Positions 55,140-64,000 of a stretch of 64,000 nucleotides of DNA are shown here, one piece after another; position 1 is the stretch's first letter; each line of letters begins with the position of its first letter. Under the pieces are notes generated by a model. That model was not told the origin of the DNA. It worked only from the letters and a program-made list of their open reading frames with translations, and did not search any database. The stretch comes from Rebecca billardiae RCC1528 (Eukaryota > Haptophyta). The position numbers and the translations under genes are program-made. The stretch covers positions 124,001 to 188,000 of the forward strand of contig OZ251239.1 in assembly GCA_965240325.2 (NCBI GenBank), written 5' to 3'.

Positions 55140-55742
55140 CCGGTCAGGGGCAAGCTGCTTACTGCTGTCGCCTGCAGTACCGTTCCTGAGAACCCAGCCT
55201 TCCTCGGCCTCGACGCACGCGGCGAGCGCGCAGCCCTAGGCGGCGTGCCGAACAGACTTGGCCTGCTCGTTCAGCGCGGTCATCTCGCTCAAGTTCATGC
55301 ACAACGGCGAGGTCGTACTTGCGCTCGTCAACCTCACCACGGCCGTGTCCGAGCCCAACGTGCAGCCCGTGACGACCGTTGCCGCTCGGCGGGACGGTCC
55401 GGCATCCCGTGTCACAGCTCAGCCGCTCTGTGCCCGGACCGCGCGGGCCGCGCGGCTCGCCGCCGTTGAAGCTCCGCCGCCGCCGCAGCAGCCAGCGCAG
55501 CAGTCGGCGGCGCGACGGCTGCCGCCGCTGCCGCCGGCGCCGCGGCTCGCTCGCTGCACGAGACAGACAGAAGTCGGCGCGCGCCACCAGTCGTCGCAGC
55601 GGTCCGTACCGGCGCGATCCTCGCGTGAGGCCATCATGAGAGCTGACTACGGGGACTCTCACTCGCCGCCGGGTCACAATGGCCGAGCGGCCGCGGCCGC
55701 GGCAGGGCGGGTCACCGGTGGCGCGGGTGCCAGTAGCTACCG

Positions 55743-55772
55743 CCCGGGTGCCAGTAGCTACTGGCACCCGGG
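55743..55772. repeat. 30-bp perfect palindrome with flanking partial copies
   Basis: cccgggtgccagtag followed by its exact complement. The half-site gggtgccagtagctac also occurs just upstream (55725-55740), and gctactggcaccc again at 55796-55808, so four half-sites lie within about 85 bp. It could be a hairpin, an operator-like site or the ends of small nested repeats. Confidence 0.7.
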
Positions 55773-56082
55773 GCCTAGCTAGTATCTATAGTATAGCTAC
55801 TGGCACCCGCGCGCCCGGGCCCGGCCGCGGCGTCACGCAGTCAGCACGGCTCACACTACGATGACCGGTTACTCAGCGGACTACCGGGAATCTGTCCGGT
55901 TGGACGTCGAGTTTCATTGCGGACTACGCGGCTGACCGCCCGACGATCGGCCGGCCCCGCGGCGGAGGCGGCAGCGGGCGCGGAGGCTGACCGGAGGCGC
56001 GGAGCGGGTCGGGCGCAGCTGACTCAGCAGCCTCCTCGATGACTCTCACGACGTACGGTCCTACTGGTCGATAACACGACTC

Positions 56083-57021
56083 TCACTTGGTCAGGCGACT
56101 GCTACTACAGTGAGCCGCGCGGGCCCGGGCTCGGACCGCGCGCACCGCCGGGCGCGGCTGCTGCCACAAGTCACGACTCAGCGCCGGACGATGACCGGGA
56201 CCGGGACTCAGTCCGACAGCTGCGTGGCAGGCCGTGACCGACGTGAACGGTGAATCCGACTCCGAGCTTTGAAGCACTTCATCACTGCTCGTCCGACTGG
56301 ATGGCGCGGCTGCTCGCTGCTCGTGCGCCGCACCGCCGCCACCGCCTCCGCCGCGCTCTCGTGCGCGGAGGCTTGGCGCCGAGTCCTTCGCGCGCGAGCT
56401 CGAGCTTGCACGCGCCTGGGACGCGCGCCCACACCCCGCACGTGTCACCTCGTGCGCAGGAGCCAGGTCCGCTTCGAGCCGCCCAAGCTCCTCCGCGCCT
56501 TCCTCGCGCGCGGCAGCGCGCTCGGCCACGTGCGCGCGCGCCTCACGCCGAGCAGCAGCGGCAAGCGCGAACGCAGCGGTTTGCCGAGCAGGCTTGCTCG
56601 CGGCGGCATCGGCCGAGGCTGCGCGCCACTTGGCCTCGGCCACGCCGAGCAGCACCCTACGTGCAGCCATCGTCTCGGCGGCCGCCGCCGTCCGTTCGGC
56701 TGCTGCAGCGTGCTCCGCGTGCAGCTGCTTCTCGAGTCTCGGCACGGCGCTCAGCTCGCAGCTCTTGCGCACGTTCGCCTCCGACAGTTCGGCAACGTGG
56801 ATCGCGAGCAGGTCGGCGCTGCCGTCCACGGCAGCAATGCTTGCCGCCGAGAGCTGCGTGCCGTGCGGCGGGCGCCGCGGCGCGGGCGGGCGGGTGGCGG
56901 GCGATGAGCGATGGGCCGGGCCAGCGATCGGCGTCTCGTCGACGAGTGCGGGCAGCTGGTGGCGAGCTCCGGCTTGCACGGGCAGCAGGGAGGTGGAAGG
57001 GTGAGGGCAGCGGGCAGTCGG
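56083..57021 (-). CDS. Possible Ala/Glu-rich coiled-coil exon
   Basis: The minus frame is open for about 313 codons to a TGA at 56083-56085, with no ATG at its upstream end, so an upstream exon may be missing. The middle is ordered and helical: QLSAASIAAVDGSADLLAIH, VAELSEANVRKSCELSAVPR, LEKQLHAEHAAAAERTAAAA, LLGVAEAKWRAASADAAASK, ARAHVAERAAAREEGAEELG. A Ser/Gly-rich tail follows with SSDEVLQSSESDSPF. It resembles a coiled-coil structural protein. Function unknown; GC bias lowers confidence. Confidence 0.4.
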   Translation of the reverse strand, partial: PTARCPHPSTSLLPVQAGARHQLPALVDETPIAGPAHRSSPATRPPAPRRPPHGTQLSAASIAAVDGSADLLAIHVAELSEANVRKSCELSAVPRLEKQLHAEHAAAAERTAAAAETMAARRVLLGVAEAKWRAASADAAASKPARQTAAFALAAAARREARAHVAERAAAREEGAEELGRLEADLAPAHEVTRAGCGRASQARASSSSRAKDSAPSLRARERGGGGGGGAAHEQRAAAPSSRTSSDEVLQSSESDSPFTSVTACHAAVGLSPGPGHRPALSRDLWQQPRPAVRAVRARARAAHCSSSRLTK

Positions 57022-57024
57022 CAC

Positions 57025-58104
57025 GGCCAGGCGGCGGTAGTGACACGACGGCGGTCAACACGGAGGGGTCGAGCCGCGGGCACGTGGTCTCGGCAGCTGC
57101 CGCGCGGGCAGCTGGGTCATGCGGGGCGGCGCTGCAGGTTGCACCCGCCGTGTGAGGCGTCGAGCCGCATCCGCTCTGAGGGCTCGATCTGGGCGGTGGA
57201 CACGAACGCCGTAAGCGGAGTGCTGCAGGCGGGGCCGCGAGAGGCGGGGCCGCAACAACTTCCGCCGTTATCGCCGGGCGGCGACGCCTAGTCGCCGCCC
57301 TCCTCGCGCGCCATCGCAGTGATCTGACCCCACACGCCTGGCATCATCGCCTCGGAGAAGTGCTAGTGCCGCGCAGCTCCAAACTCGAGCGGCGTGCGTG
57401 CTCGGAGCAGCAGCCGGCTGCGGATCAGGCTTCAGTCGAATGCATACGCACCTGTGGCTGCCGTGCATGGCCTCCTCACCGAGGAAGAAGGGTGTTCTGT
57501 GGCCATCCATAAAAAAAGGTGCGCACTGGCGCCCGAGCCGCCCGCGCGGCACGCGACCTCAACTGCACCTGTTCCGATCTCGAGCTGTGGGCAGGGCGGG
57601 GTGTCTTGGATCGATGGGGAGACGCTCGGGGAAATTCGTCGGGGTAGTCTGGGACTGCGCGCGCACGCTCCCCGCCCTTCAGCGCGCCGCGCGTCGCCAT
57701 GCTGAATTTCCGCGAGCGGGCGGGTGCAGGGGGGGGCCCGTAACGACATCTTTTCCGAAATCTTGCGCTGTGTATATATATATAATATATACTCACTTCA
57801 ATCGATTCATATCATCACTACTCACTCACTTCAATCGCACGGGCGCGATGGGACTGTGTCATCATCTGTGATCTGGCTGACTGGCTGGCCCGCGGCCGCT
57901 GGCAGCAGCACCGGCACGCCTCTGACTGAGTCTGCGTCAGTGACTACTCTGCGCGCCGGCGGTCGACCGTCACTCACTATATAGTCACTTTCCGCGCGAT
58001 ATTTACACGGTTATTAGATGGCATCGGCAGCAGTGATGATGAAGCCCATCAGGAAGGCTACTATACTGCGCTAGCTGCTAGTATATTACTACGACAATTA
58101 CGTG
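57025..58104. other. Intergenic, no gene supported
   Basis: Short frames only. A tatatatataatatata patch at 57772-57790 and a tcactactcactcacttcaatc repeat near 57790-57840 are the only distinct features. Confidence 0.45.
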
Positions 58105-59142
58105 TCAGCTGGCGGTCAGCACTGTTGCTGTGAGTCGCGTGATGGGCGAGTGCGGCGTGCTCGTGATCGCACGCGACGTGGGCTCGCGGAAGAAGCGCAC
58201 CAGCTCGTGCACGTGCGGCCGGTAGAAGGCATCAAGAGCCGACCGCTCTGCCGCACCGAGCGTCGACTTGACGCGCCCCCTCGTATTCAGGTGCGCGGCC
58301 TGCAGCAGCAGGCGCCGTATCCTCGAGCCGCTGCCTGCGCCGAGTGCATCGGCCGCGCCGATCGTGGCGAGCTCTCTCGCATGGTGAGTAACGCCGCGCG
58401 TGCCCGGCTTTGCGTGCATTGGGTGGCCGATGAAATGCGCGAGGTCGGCGAGCACCCGGTCGGTCTGGCGCAAATACCCGCTCAGCGTGACCACCGCCAG
58501 CTGTCTCGCCGAGAAGGCGCGCAGCCACGCGGCGAGCTGGGGCGCGTACATGCCGCCCACGAGCGCGTCGCCAAACGAGTGCCCGAGGTTGTTGCACTTC
58601 GAGCCCCACAGCTCGCCCGAGCTGACGGAGAGATTGTGCTGCGCGGCGCACGAGCGCATGCGACGGAGAGATTCGCGCACCCACACGTTCAAGCCGAGCT
58701 TGGCGTGCGCGAACTCCTTGCCGATGTGGTCGTACCACGAGCGCACGCGCTCCGTTGGCGAGCGCAGCAGCGCGATGATGCGCACCTGCTTGGCTGCGTG
58801 CGCCTGCACGTAGCTCGCGCGCGCGCGCGTCGCCGCCAGCTTGTGCTTCATGTAGTTCGGCGTCGCATCCATCGCGAACAGCACCGGCGTCGAGCCTACC
58901 GCCGGGCACGGCGGGTAGTGGGCCACGTAGTGTGCGAGGCCGTTGGAGTGGTGCTGATCGAAAAAGTGCTTCTCCTTGTGGTACATGGCGGGCTCGCCGT
59001 CGAGTGTGCGCGAGCCTGTCGCGCCGATCATCGTCTTGCGCATGTCCGAGAAGAGCGAGGTCGTGCCCGCCTTCTGGGCGCCGATCAGGAGCACTGTGGG
59101 CAGGATGTGCCCAAGCGCGCAGACCGTGTCGTGCGCCACCAT
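58105..59142 (-). CDS. Sulfotransferase (PAPS-dependent, heparan-sulfate type)
   Basis: 345 residues from the ATG at 59142. The 5'-phosphosulfate-binding loop LIGAQKAGTTSLF lies at about 19-31, KEKHFFDQ at 56-63 (the KExHFFD element of NDST/3-OST-type enzymes), and the 3'-phosphate-binding segment IIALLRSPTERVRSWYDH at about 122-139. DATPNYMKH at about 92-100 is also typical. Reaction: transfer of sulfate from PAPS to a carbohydrate acceptor, normally in the Golgi lumen. No N-terminal signal anchor is present in this model, so either an upstream exon is missing or the enzyme is cytosolic. It is divergent from the beta-helix surface protein with a 74-bp gap, hinting at joint expression of a surface protein and sulfated glycan. 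Confidence 0.85.
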   Translation of the reverse strand: MVAHDTVCALGHILPTVLLIGAQKAGTTSLFSDMRKTMIGATGSRTLDGEPAMYHKEKHFFDQHHSNGLAHYVAHYPPCPAVGSTPVLFAMDATPNYMKHKLAATRARASYVQAHAAKQVRIIALLRSPTERVRSWYDHIGKEFAHAKLGLNVWVRESLRRMRSCAAQHNLSVSSGELWGSKCNNLGHSFGDALVGGMYAPQLAAWLRAFSARQLAVVTLSGYLRQTDRVLADLAHFIGHPMHAKPGTRGVTHHARELATIGAADALGAGSGSRIRRLLLQAAHLNTRGRVKSTLGAAERSALDAFYRPHVHELVRFFREPTSRAITSTPHSPITRLTATVLTAS

Positions 59143-59216
59143 GACTTTTACAACGGCCGAACGGTACCCCCATATATGCGGCGGCTGAATTCAGGTCGGT
59201 CTCCATTTGGTCCAAG
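59143..59216. promoter_or_regulatory. 74-bp divergent intergenic region
   Basis: The whole space between the start codons of the sulfotransferase and beta-helix genes. It holds cccccatatatgcgg, a possible TATA-like core near 59170. It must contain both 5' leaders and a shared promoter, unless one gene starts further upstream inside the other. Confidence 0.4.
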
Positions 59217-61400
59217 ATGCCGATGCCGCGCTCGTCGAGCGCCCTCCGCCTCGCGGCCCTCGCGTGCGCGGTCGCCTCGCCCGTCGTGCACGCGTCGACG
59301 TCGACGCGCGTCACGGTGAGCGACGCCGCCGAGCTCGAGGCCGCGTTCGCCGCTCTGCCCTCCCTGACGCCGCCGGTGACGATCGAAATGAGCGCGGGCC
59401 AGTACGAGTTGAGCGAGGCGCTCCGCGGCAACACGAGCAAGGTCATCCTCGAGGGCGTCGGCGCGGTGGTGATCAAGCCGGCCTCTGGCAACCGCGCGCT
59501 CGTGCTCGACGGCGTCGACGACTGGCTCATCAAGGGCATCACGTTCACGGGCGCGAGCGTGAGCTCGGCCGACCTGGGCGGCGACAGGCCGGCGGGTGCC
59601 GCGGTGCTGCTGCAGAACTCGGCCGCCACGTTCGAGCGCGTCGAGCTGATCGGCACCGCCGACGTGTCGGCGTCCGGCGAGCGGGTGTCCGGCGCCATCG
59701 CGCTGCTGGGCCCGAGCATGGCCTGGTTCAGCCAGAGCAAGTTCACCGGCAACAGCTTGCTGGGCGACGGCGGTGTCTTCCGCGCGCAAGACAGCGCCAT
59801 GCTCAGCCTGGACACGTGCGAGTTCACGGGCAACGTGGCCCGACGGGCGGGCGGCGCCGTGTACGCCCGAGACAACGCCAACGTCGTGGTCAAGAGCTGC
59901 GCGTTCACGGGCAACACCGCCGACAGCGGCGGCGCGCTCTGGGCCGGGTACGACTCGCAGCTCTCGGCCGAGGGCAGCGCGTTCACCGGCAACAGGGCGA
60001 CCACGTCGAGCGGCGGCGCCGTGCGCGCGTACAACGACGCAAAGGTGACGATCCGCCGCTCGAGCTTCAGCGGGAACGTGGCGGGCAACGACGGCGGCGC
60101 CATCTTCGTGTGGAACAAGTGCGAGCTCACCGTCGAGGGCTGCACCTTCCGCGGCAACAAGGCGTACGACGAGGGCGGCGCGCTCGGCGCGTGGAACCGC
60201 GCCAAGGTGTCGGTCGAGTCGAGCGAGTTCGAGGGCAACAGCTGCACGTACGACAGCGGCATGTGCGGCGGCGCGGTCGTCTTCTGGAACGACGTCGTCG
60301 CCACGTTCACCGGGGTGAGCTTCGGCAACAACACGGCGCCAGGCAAGGGCGGCGCGATCGCGAATCGGAACGACGTCGTGCTGTCCCTCGACGACTGCCA
60401 GTTCGAGCGCAACACGGCGGGCACGGTCGGCGGCGCGGTCTCGACGGAGGACGAGGTGAAGCTGGACGTCGTGTCGTGCGAGTTCAACGAGAATGTCGCC
60501 GCCGAGACCGGCGGCGCGATCGCGCTGTCGGAGGAGTCGGAGGCGAGCCTGCGCAAGGCCAAGTTCACAAGCAACCGCGCAGGCGTGGGCGGCGGCGCCG
60601 TCGCGACGAGCGACACCGTGAAGCTCGCCTTCAGCCGGTGCAGCTTCAAGAAGAACGAGGTGCTCGAAGACCCGTGGGCCGAAGGCGGACGACGGCGCCG
60701 GCTGGGCGCGGAGGCGGACGGGGCGACGCGGCTCGCGGCCGCTGCGGACGAGCATGCCGCGGGCGTGGAGGGCGGCGGCGATGGCTCGCGCCGCCGGCTG
60801 CAGTCGACGGAGGGTGGCGGCGCGATGCTCCTCGGCTCGACCGAGACGTGGGAAAAGGACACCAGCGCCTTCAGCGCCAACTACGCGTACAACGGCTGCG
60901 ACGCCATCGAGACGCAGACGGACGGTCTCGACCCGACGAGCAACAAGACAATCTTGGCGGCAGACGTGTGCACCAACGCGGGCGCGGACGGCGGTGGCGG
61001 CGCGAGCTGGCACTGGCCGTGCGGCATGTGCATGCGCCACCGGTGCTCGCTCTGGGGCGCGAACAAGTGCGCCTCCCGCTGGGGCTTCAACGACCCGCAG
61101 GGCGTCGACAGTGACCTCTGCGCATGCGCGTGCTGCCGCCAGGCCTGCGCGCGCCCGAGGGGTTGCAGCGTCTCGCACCTCGAGCTCGACGAGCCGGCAG
61201 CGCGCGCATCCAGTGCGCGTGATGCGCTCGTGGTGGGCCCCGCGACACGTGAGAGTGAGCCTCCCATTGCAGCCGAAGCAAGAGCAACATGGGCGCCTGC
61301 GCCGCCGCCGATGGTGGCGGCTGTGGCGCTCGCAGTCGCGGCGTTCGCGCTGTCCGCCTGGCGACAACGATCTCGTCCCGCCGAGACGGCGCTCGTCTGA
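59217..61400 (+). CDS. Secreted right-handed beta-helix (POMP-like repeat) surface protein
   Basis: 727 residues from the ATG at 59217. A signal peptide is clear (ALRLAALACAVASPVVHA). An N-terminal pectin-lyase-type capping region (VTVSDAAELEAAFAAL, KVILEGVGAVVIKP) is followed by about twelve repeats of roughly 23 residues: SKFTGNSLLGDGG, CEFTGNVARRAGGAVY, CAFTGNTADSGGALW, SSFSGNVAGNDGGAIF and so on, the F-x-G-N...GGA(I/V) pattern of polymorphic-membrane-protein repeats. Then come a basic/acidic linker with two GG-RRRL elements, a Cys-rich domain (about 600-645; CGMCMRHRCSLWGANKC, LCACACCRQAC) and a C-terminal membrane helix (MVAAVALAVAAFALSAW). So it is probably a type I cell-surface protein with an exposed beta-helix: adhesion, recognition or wall component. 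It is uninterrupted by introns. Confidence 0.85.
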   Translation: MPMPRSSSALRLAALACAVASPVVHASTSTRVTVSDAAELEAAFAALPSLTPPVTIEMSAGQYELSEALRGNTSKVILEGVGAVVIKPASGNRALVLDGVDDWLIKGITFTGASVSSADLGGDRPAGAAVLLQNSAATFERVELIGTADVSASGERVSGAIALLGPSMAWFSQSKFTGNSLLGDGGVFRAQDSAMLSLDTCEFTGNVARRAGGAVYARDNANVVVKSCAFTGNTADSGGALWAGYDSQLSAEGSAFTGNRATTSSGGAVRAYNDAKVTIRRSSFSGNVAGNDGGAIFVWNKCELTVEGCTFRGNKAYDEGGALGAWNRAKVSVESSEFEGNSCTYDSGMCGGAVVFWNDVVATFTGVSFGNNTAPGKGGAIANRNDVVLSLDDCQFERNTAGTVGGAVSTEDEVKLDVVSCEFNENVAAETGGAIALSEESEASLRKAKFTSNRAGVGGGAVATSDTVKLAFSRCSFKKNEVLEDPWAEGGRRRRLGAEADGATRLAAAADEHAAGVEGGGDGSRRRLQSTEGGGAMLLGSTETWEKDTSAFSANYAYNGCDAIETQTDGLDPTSNKTILAADVCTNAGADGGGGASWHWPCGMCMRHRCSLWGANKCASRWGFNDPQGVDSDLCACACCRQACARPRGCSVSHLELDEPAARASSARDALVVGPATRESEPPIAAEARATWAPAPPPMVAAVALAVAAFALSAWRQRSRPAETALV

Positions 61401-61604
61401 CACCGTTTGAAACTGCTGTGAGGGCGACGCCGGCATGAAAGTTGAAGCCACAATCAACGTCGCGAGCGCTCGCTCCGCAACTTTGTAGGGTGCCCGTGCG
61501 GCGGCTTGGCGGCCGCTCGCCATTGGGCCTTGCCGTTGGGGTCGTGCGCCCGCCCGCCAGTGGCCTCCACACTCCACAGGCGAAATCCGGACGTGGGCCG
61601 AGTG

Positions 61605-64000
61605 ATGAGAGCCGGAGAAGGCGGCTCGCGCGAAGACGACGACGCGATGACGGGCATCGCGGCGAGGCTGTGGGCGGGCGCGCTCCCGCTGGCGGCGCGG
61701 TCGCTGCACCACCCCTTCGTGCTGCGCCTCGCCGGCGGCTCGCTCGAGCGCGCCTCCTTCCAGGCGTACGTCGCGCAGGACGCCTTCTTCCTCAAGGCCT
61801 TTGCGCAGGCGTACGCGCTCGCGCTCTCGCGCTCGACTGAGCTCGAGTCGATCGAGGAGCTCTCGTCGCTGATCGGCGGCGTGGTGGACGAGCTCAAGCT
61901 GCACCGCTCGTACGCGGCGAAGTGGGGCATCGACGTCGTCGACGTCCAGCCCAACCCGGCGACGAGCGCGTACACGCACTTCCTCCTCACGCTCGCGCGC
62001 GACGAGGACGTGCCCGTGGCGGTCGTGCTCGCGGCGATGACGCCGTGCATGCGGCTGTACGCGTACCTCGGCACGCAGCTGCGCGCCGCGTGCCCGGACG
62101 CGTCGCATGCGTACGCGGAGTGGCTCGACGCGTACGCCGCGCCCGAGTTCGGCGCGCTCGCCCGCCGCATCGAGGGGCTGCTCGACCGCGCGGCTGTCGG
62201 CGTGCCGCTCGAGCCGATGCGCGCTGCGTACGAGCGCGCGATGCAGCTCGAGCTCGACTTCTTCGACGCGCAGCCCGGCGTCGCGCCGGTGGCCGCGCTG
62301 CTCCCGCCCGGCCGCCGCGCGCTGCTCGCCGTCGACTTTGACGAGACCGTCTCCACCGCGCAGACGCTCGAGATCTTGGTCGAGCTCGCCGCGCGCGCGG
62401 CCGAGGCGGCGCGCGCGCGCGGCGACGCGCGCGGCGTGCCCGGCGGCGCGCAGGGCGTGCGCGAGAGGTGGGCGGCGCTGGCCGAGCCGTTCGCCGCGGC
62501 GTACGCCGCCGCGTTCGACGACGCGCTCGAGCTGCTGCAGCGCGGCGGCGGCGGCAGCGGCGCCGCGCCCGTCGAGCCGGGCGGCGTCGTACTGGGCGTC
62601 GCCGCGCTCGAGCGCTTCGTGTCCGACTTCTCGGCGTTCGAGACGTCGGCGGTGGCGCCCGTCTCGTTCGCGCGCGTGCTGCAGGGGATCCCGGAGCCCG
62701 AGCTCGTCACGACGGGCGCGCAGATGGCCGAGCTCCGCCCGGGCTTCGCGCCGCTCGTGCGTGCCCTCCTCTCGGACGGCCAGCTGACTAAGCTGCATGT
62801 GATCTCAGTCAACTGGGCGTCGCAGCTCGTCTTTGGCTCGGTGGCGCGCGCGCTGGGCGGCGCGGGGCGCGGCGTGCTCAGCGTGCACGCCAACCCGATG
62901 CCGGTGGCCCCGCCCCCCGGCGGCGGCGGCGGGCCGCCGCTCACCACCGGCGAGATCGCCACCGAGGGCGGCATCCACTCCGCGGTGGACAAGCGGAGCA
63001 TCTTTAGACAGCTGCTGCGCGCCGAGGCCGAGGCCGAGGCCGAGGCGGGCGGCGGCGGCGGCGGCGGTGGCGGCGGGGCGGCTCTGAGCGTGTACGTGGG
63101 GGACTCGCTGACGGACATCTGCGCGCTGCTCGAGGCGGACGTGGGCGTGCTGATCGGCTCGTCCGGCTCCGTGCGCAAGGCGCTGCGCGCGCTGGGCGTG
63201 TGCGTGCGGCCCATCGTGGGCGCGGCCGTGCGCGCGGCCGCCGCCGCGGACGACGGCGCGCCGTGGCGGCCCAGCCCGGCCTACCGCCCGGGGCAGGGCG
63301 AGGCTCGGCCGCCCGCCGAGCCCGCGACCGTGTACGAGGTGTCGAGCTGGCACGAGCTCCACGCGTGCCTGCGCGGCTGGCGCGCGCTCGCCGAGCTGAG
63401 CGGACGGCCCCTGTTTGTCCTCCCGGGTGCGGGCGCGGGCTTGGAGGGCGGCGGCGCCGAGCTGGGCGGCGCGGCGCCCGGCGGCGGCGCGCCGAGCGGC
63501 GCGGCGGCGCGGCCGCGCGGCAGCACCACGCTGCCCGTCGTGCTCTCGATCGCCGGCTCGGACTCGGGCGGCGGCGCGGGGATCCAGGCGGACCTCAAGA
63601 CGTGCGCCGCGCTCGGCGTGTTTGGCACGACCGCACTCGCTGGGCTGACCGCTCAGAACACGGCCGGCGTGCACGCGATCGAGGCGGTGAGCGCCGAGTT
63701 CGTCACGGCGCAGCTGGAGGCGGTGCTCGGCGACTTTGACGTCGGCGCGATCAAGACGGGGATGCTGCCCTCCGCGGCGGTCATCCGCGCGGTGTGCGCC
63801 GCGCTGGACGCACACGCCGCGCGCGTCGGCCGCTGCCCACCTCTGGTCGTCGACCCCGTCATGATCGCCGCCTCCGGCGCGACCCTCGCCGGCGCGGAGG
63901 CCATGGGCGCCCTCCGGCAGGAGCTGCTGCCGCGCGCGACCGTGCTCACGCCCAACCTGCCCGAGGCGGCGGCGCTGCTCGGCCTCGAGGCGCACGAGGT
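61605..64000 (+). CDS. TenA-HAD-ThiD thiamine-pathway fusion protein (3' end beyond window)
   Basis: Open from the ATG at 61605 to the window edge, 798 codons so far. Residues about 15-230 are TenA-type ([56 protein letters not shown] with the Cys expected in the TenA_C class, and [10 protein letters not shown] with the acidic residue). About 240-540 is a HAD phosphatase: VDFDETVS (motif I), [11 protein letters not shown] (II), [12 protein letters not shown] (III Lys) and [20 protein letters not shown] (IV). About 640 onward is Thi[57 protein letters not shown]. Family functions: salvage of thiamine pyrimidine breakdown products, dephosphorylation (TMP phosphatase in plant TH2), and HMP/HMP-P kinase. 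The order TenA-HAD is as in plant TH2; adding ThiD is unusual. The last bases gag|gt could be a splice donor. ThiE may follow beyond the window. Confidence 0.9.
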   Translation, partial: MRAGEGGSREDDDAMTGIAARLWAGALPLAARSLHHPFVLRLAGGSLERASFQAYVAQDAFFLKAFAQAYALALSRSTELESIEELSSLIGGVVDELKLHRSYAAKWGIDVVDVQPNPATSAYTHFLLTLARDEDVPVAVVLAAMTPCMRLYAYLGTQLRAACPDASHAYAEWLDAYAAPEFGALARRIEGLLDRAAVGVPLEPMRAAYERAMQLELDFFDAQPGVAPVAALLPPGRRALLAVDFDETVSTAQTLEILVELAARAAEAARARGDARGVPGGAQGVRERWAALAEPFAAAYAAAFDDALELLQRGGGGSGAAPVEPGGVVLGVAALERFVSDFSAFETSAVAPVSFARVLQGIPEPELVTTGAQMAELRPGFAPLVRALLSDGQLTKLHVISVNWASQLVFGSVARALGGAGRGVLSVHANPMPVAPPPGGGGGPPLTTGEIATEGGIHSAVDKRSIFRQLLRAEAEAEAEAGGGGGGGGGGAALSVYVGDSLTDICALLEADVGVLIGSSGSVRKALRALGVCVRPIVGAAVRAAAAADDGAPWRPSPAYRPGQGEARPPAEPATVYEVSSWHELHACLRGWRALAELSGRPLFVLPGAGAGLEGGGAELGGAAPGGGAPSGAAARPRGSTTLPVVLSIAGSDSGGGAGIQADLKTCAALGVFGTTALAGLTAQNTAGVHAIEAVSAEFVTAQLEAVLGDFDVGAIKTGMLPSAAVIRAVCAALDAHAARVGRCPPLVVDPVMIAASGATLAGAEAMGALRQELLPRATVLTPNLPEAAALLGLEAHE

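Noticed and set aside
61401-61604. TPP riboswitch upstream of the thiamine fusion gene
   Set aside because: No ctgaga or paired TPP-aptamer elements seen in the 204-bp leader; one could exist in an intron beyond the window.
59148-62798. 1216-codon minus-strand open frame
   Set aside because: Composition shadow lying across the beta-helix and TenA genes; Arg/His/Ala-rich with no motif.

Overview
The window is nuclear DNA from a unicellular eukaryote. It is very GC-rich with CpG-saturated coding sequence, the genes have short GT-AG introns (about 90-435 nt in the models built here), and the recognisable proteins are eukaryotic: a homeodomain protein, the cohesin loader SCC2/NIPBL, the flagellar protein ARMC2, a DGAT2-type acyltransferase, an ER thioredoxin-fold protein and a plastid-type DUF2358 protein. 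Flagellum plus plastid-type genes point to a flagellated alga. A haptophyte is my best guess, from base composition and general style only; nothing in the window proves it.

Layout. 0-0.9 kb: 3' end of an alanine-rich coiled-coil gene. 0.9-7.4 kb: gene-poor DNA with a decayed reading frame, a CpG-depleted patch, a small palindrome-bracketed segment and a probable 518-bp MITE. 7.4-8.5 kb: homeobox gene. 9.9-16.5 kb: SCC2/NIPBL (minus, four exons), sharing a short promoter containing three E2F-type sites with an unrecognised plus-strand gene (16.8-18.0). 18.9-21.9 kb: four-exon PDI-like gene (minus). 22.0-23.1 kb: copy A of a 1109-bp long-TIR element. 23.4-24.0 kb: DUF2358 gene. 24.9-35 kb: repeats, a damaged zinc-finger gene, a large protein with SH3/Tudor-like segments, an (AT)82 microsatellite and an alanine-repeat protein. 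36.3-40.0 kb: ARMC2 (minus, three exons), divergent from an Ala/Lys/Arg-rich coiled-coil gene. 42.5-43.5 kb: a possible glycosyltransferase. 44.0-48.2 kb: a large unrecognised three-exon gene. 48.4-49.5 kb: copy B of the 1109-bp element, opposite orientation. 49.6-50.5 kb: DGAT2-like gene. 50.5-57 kb: repeats and broken coding blocks. 58.1-61.4 kb: a sulfotransferase and a beta-helix cell-surface protein in a divergent pair with only 74 bp between their starts. 61.6 kb to the end: a TenA-HAD-ThiD thiamine-pathway fusion cut by the window edge.

Most important observations: (1) the multifunctional thiamine fusion gene; (2) two full-length, apparently identical copies of an undescribed element with 397-bp terminal inverted repeats and 7-bp target duplications, each lodged in a divergent promoter; (3) several smaller repeat families (a 20-bp-TIR MITE with subterminal motifs, a hairpin repeat downstream of two genes). 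Large antisense open frames over the GC-rich genes are composition artefacts. Exon joins were made by hand from splice motifs and reading phase and have not been checked against transcripts.
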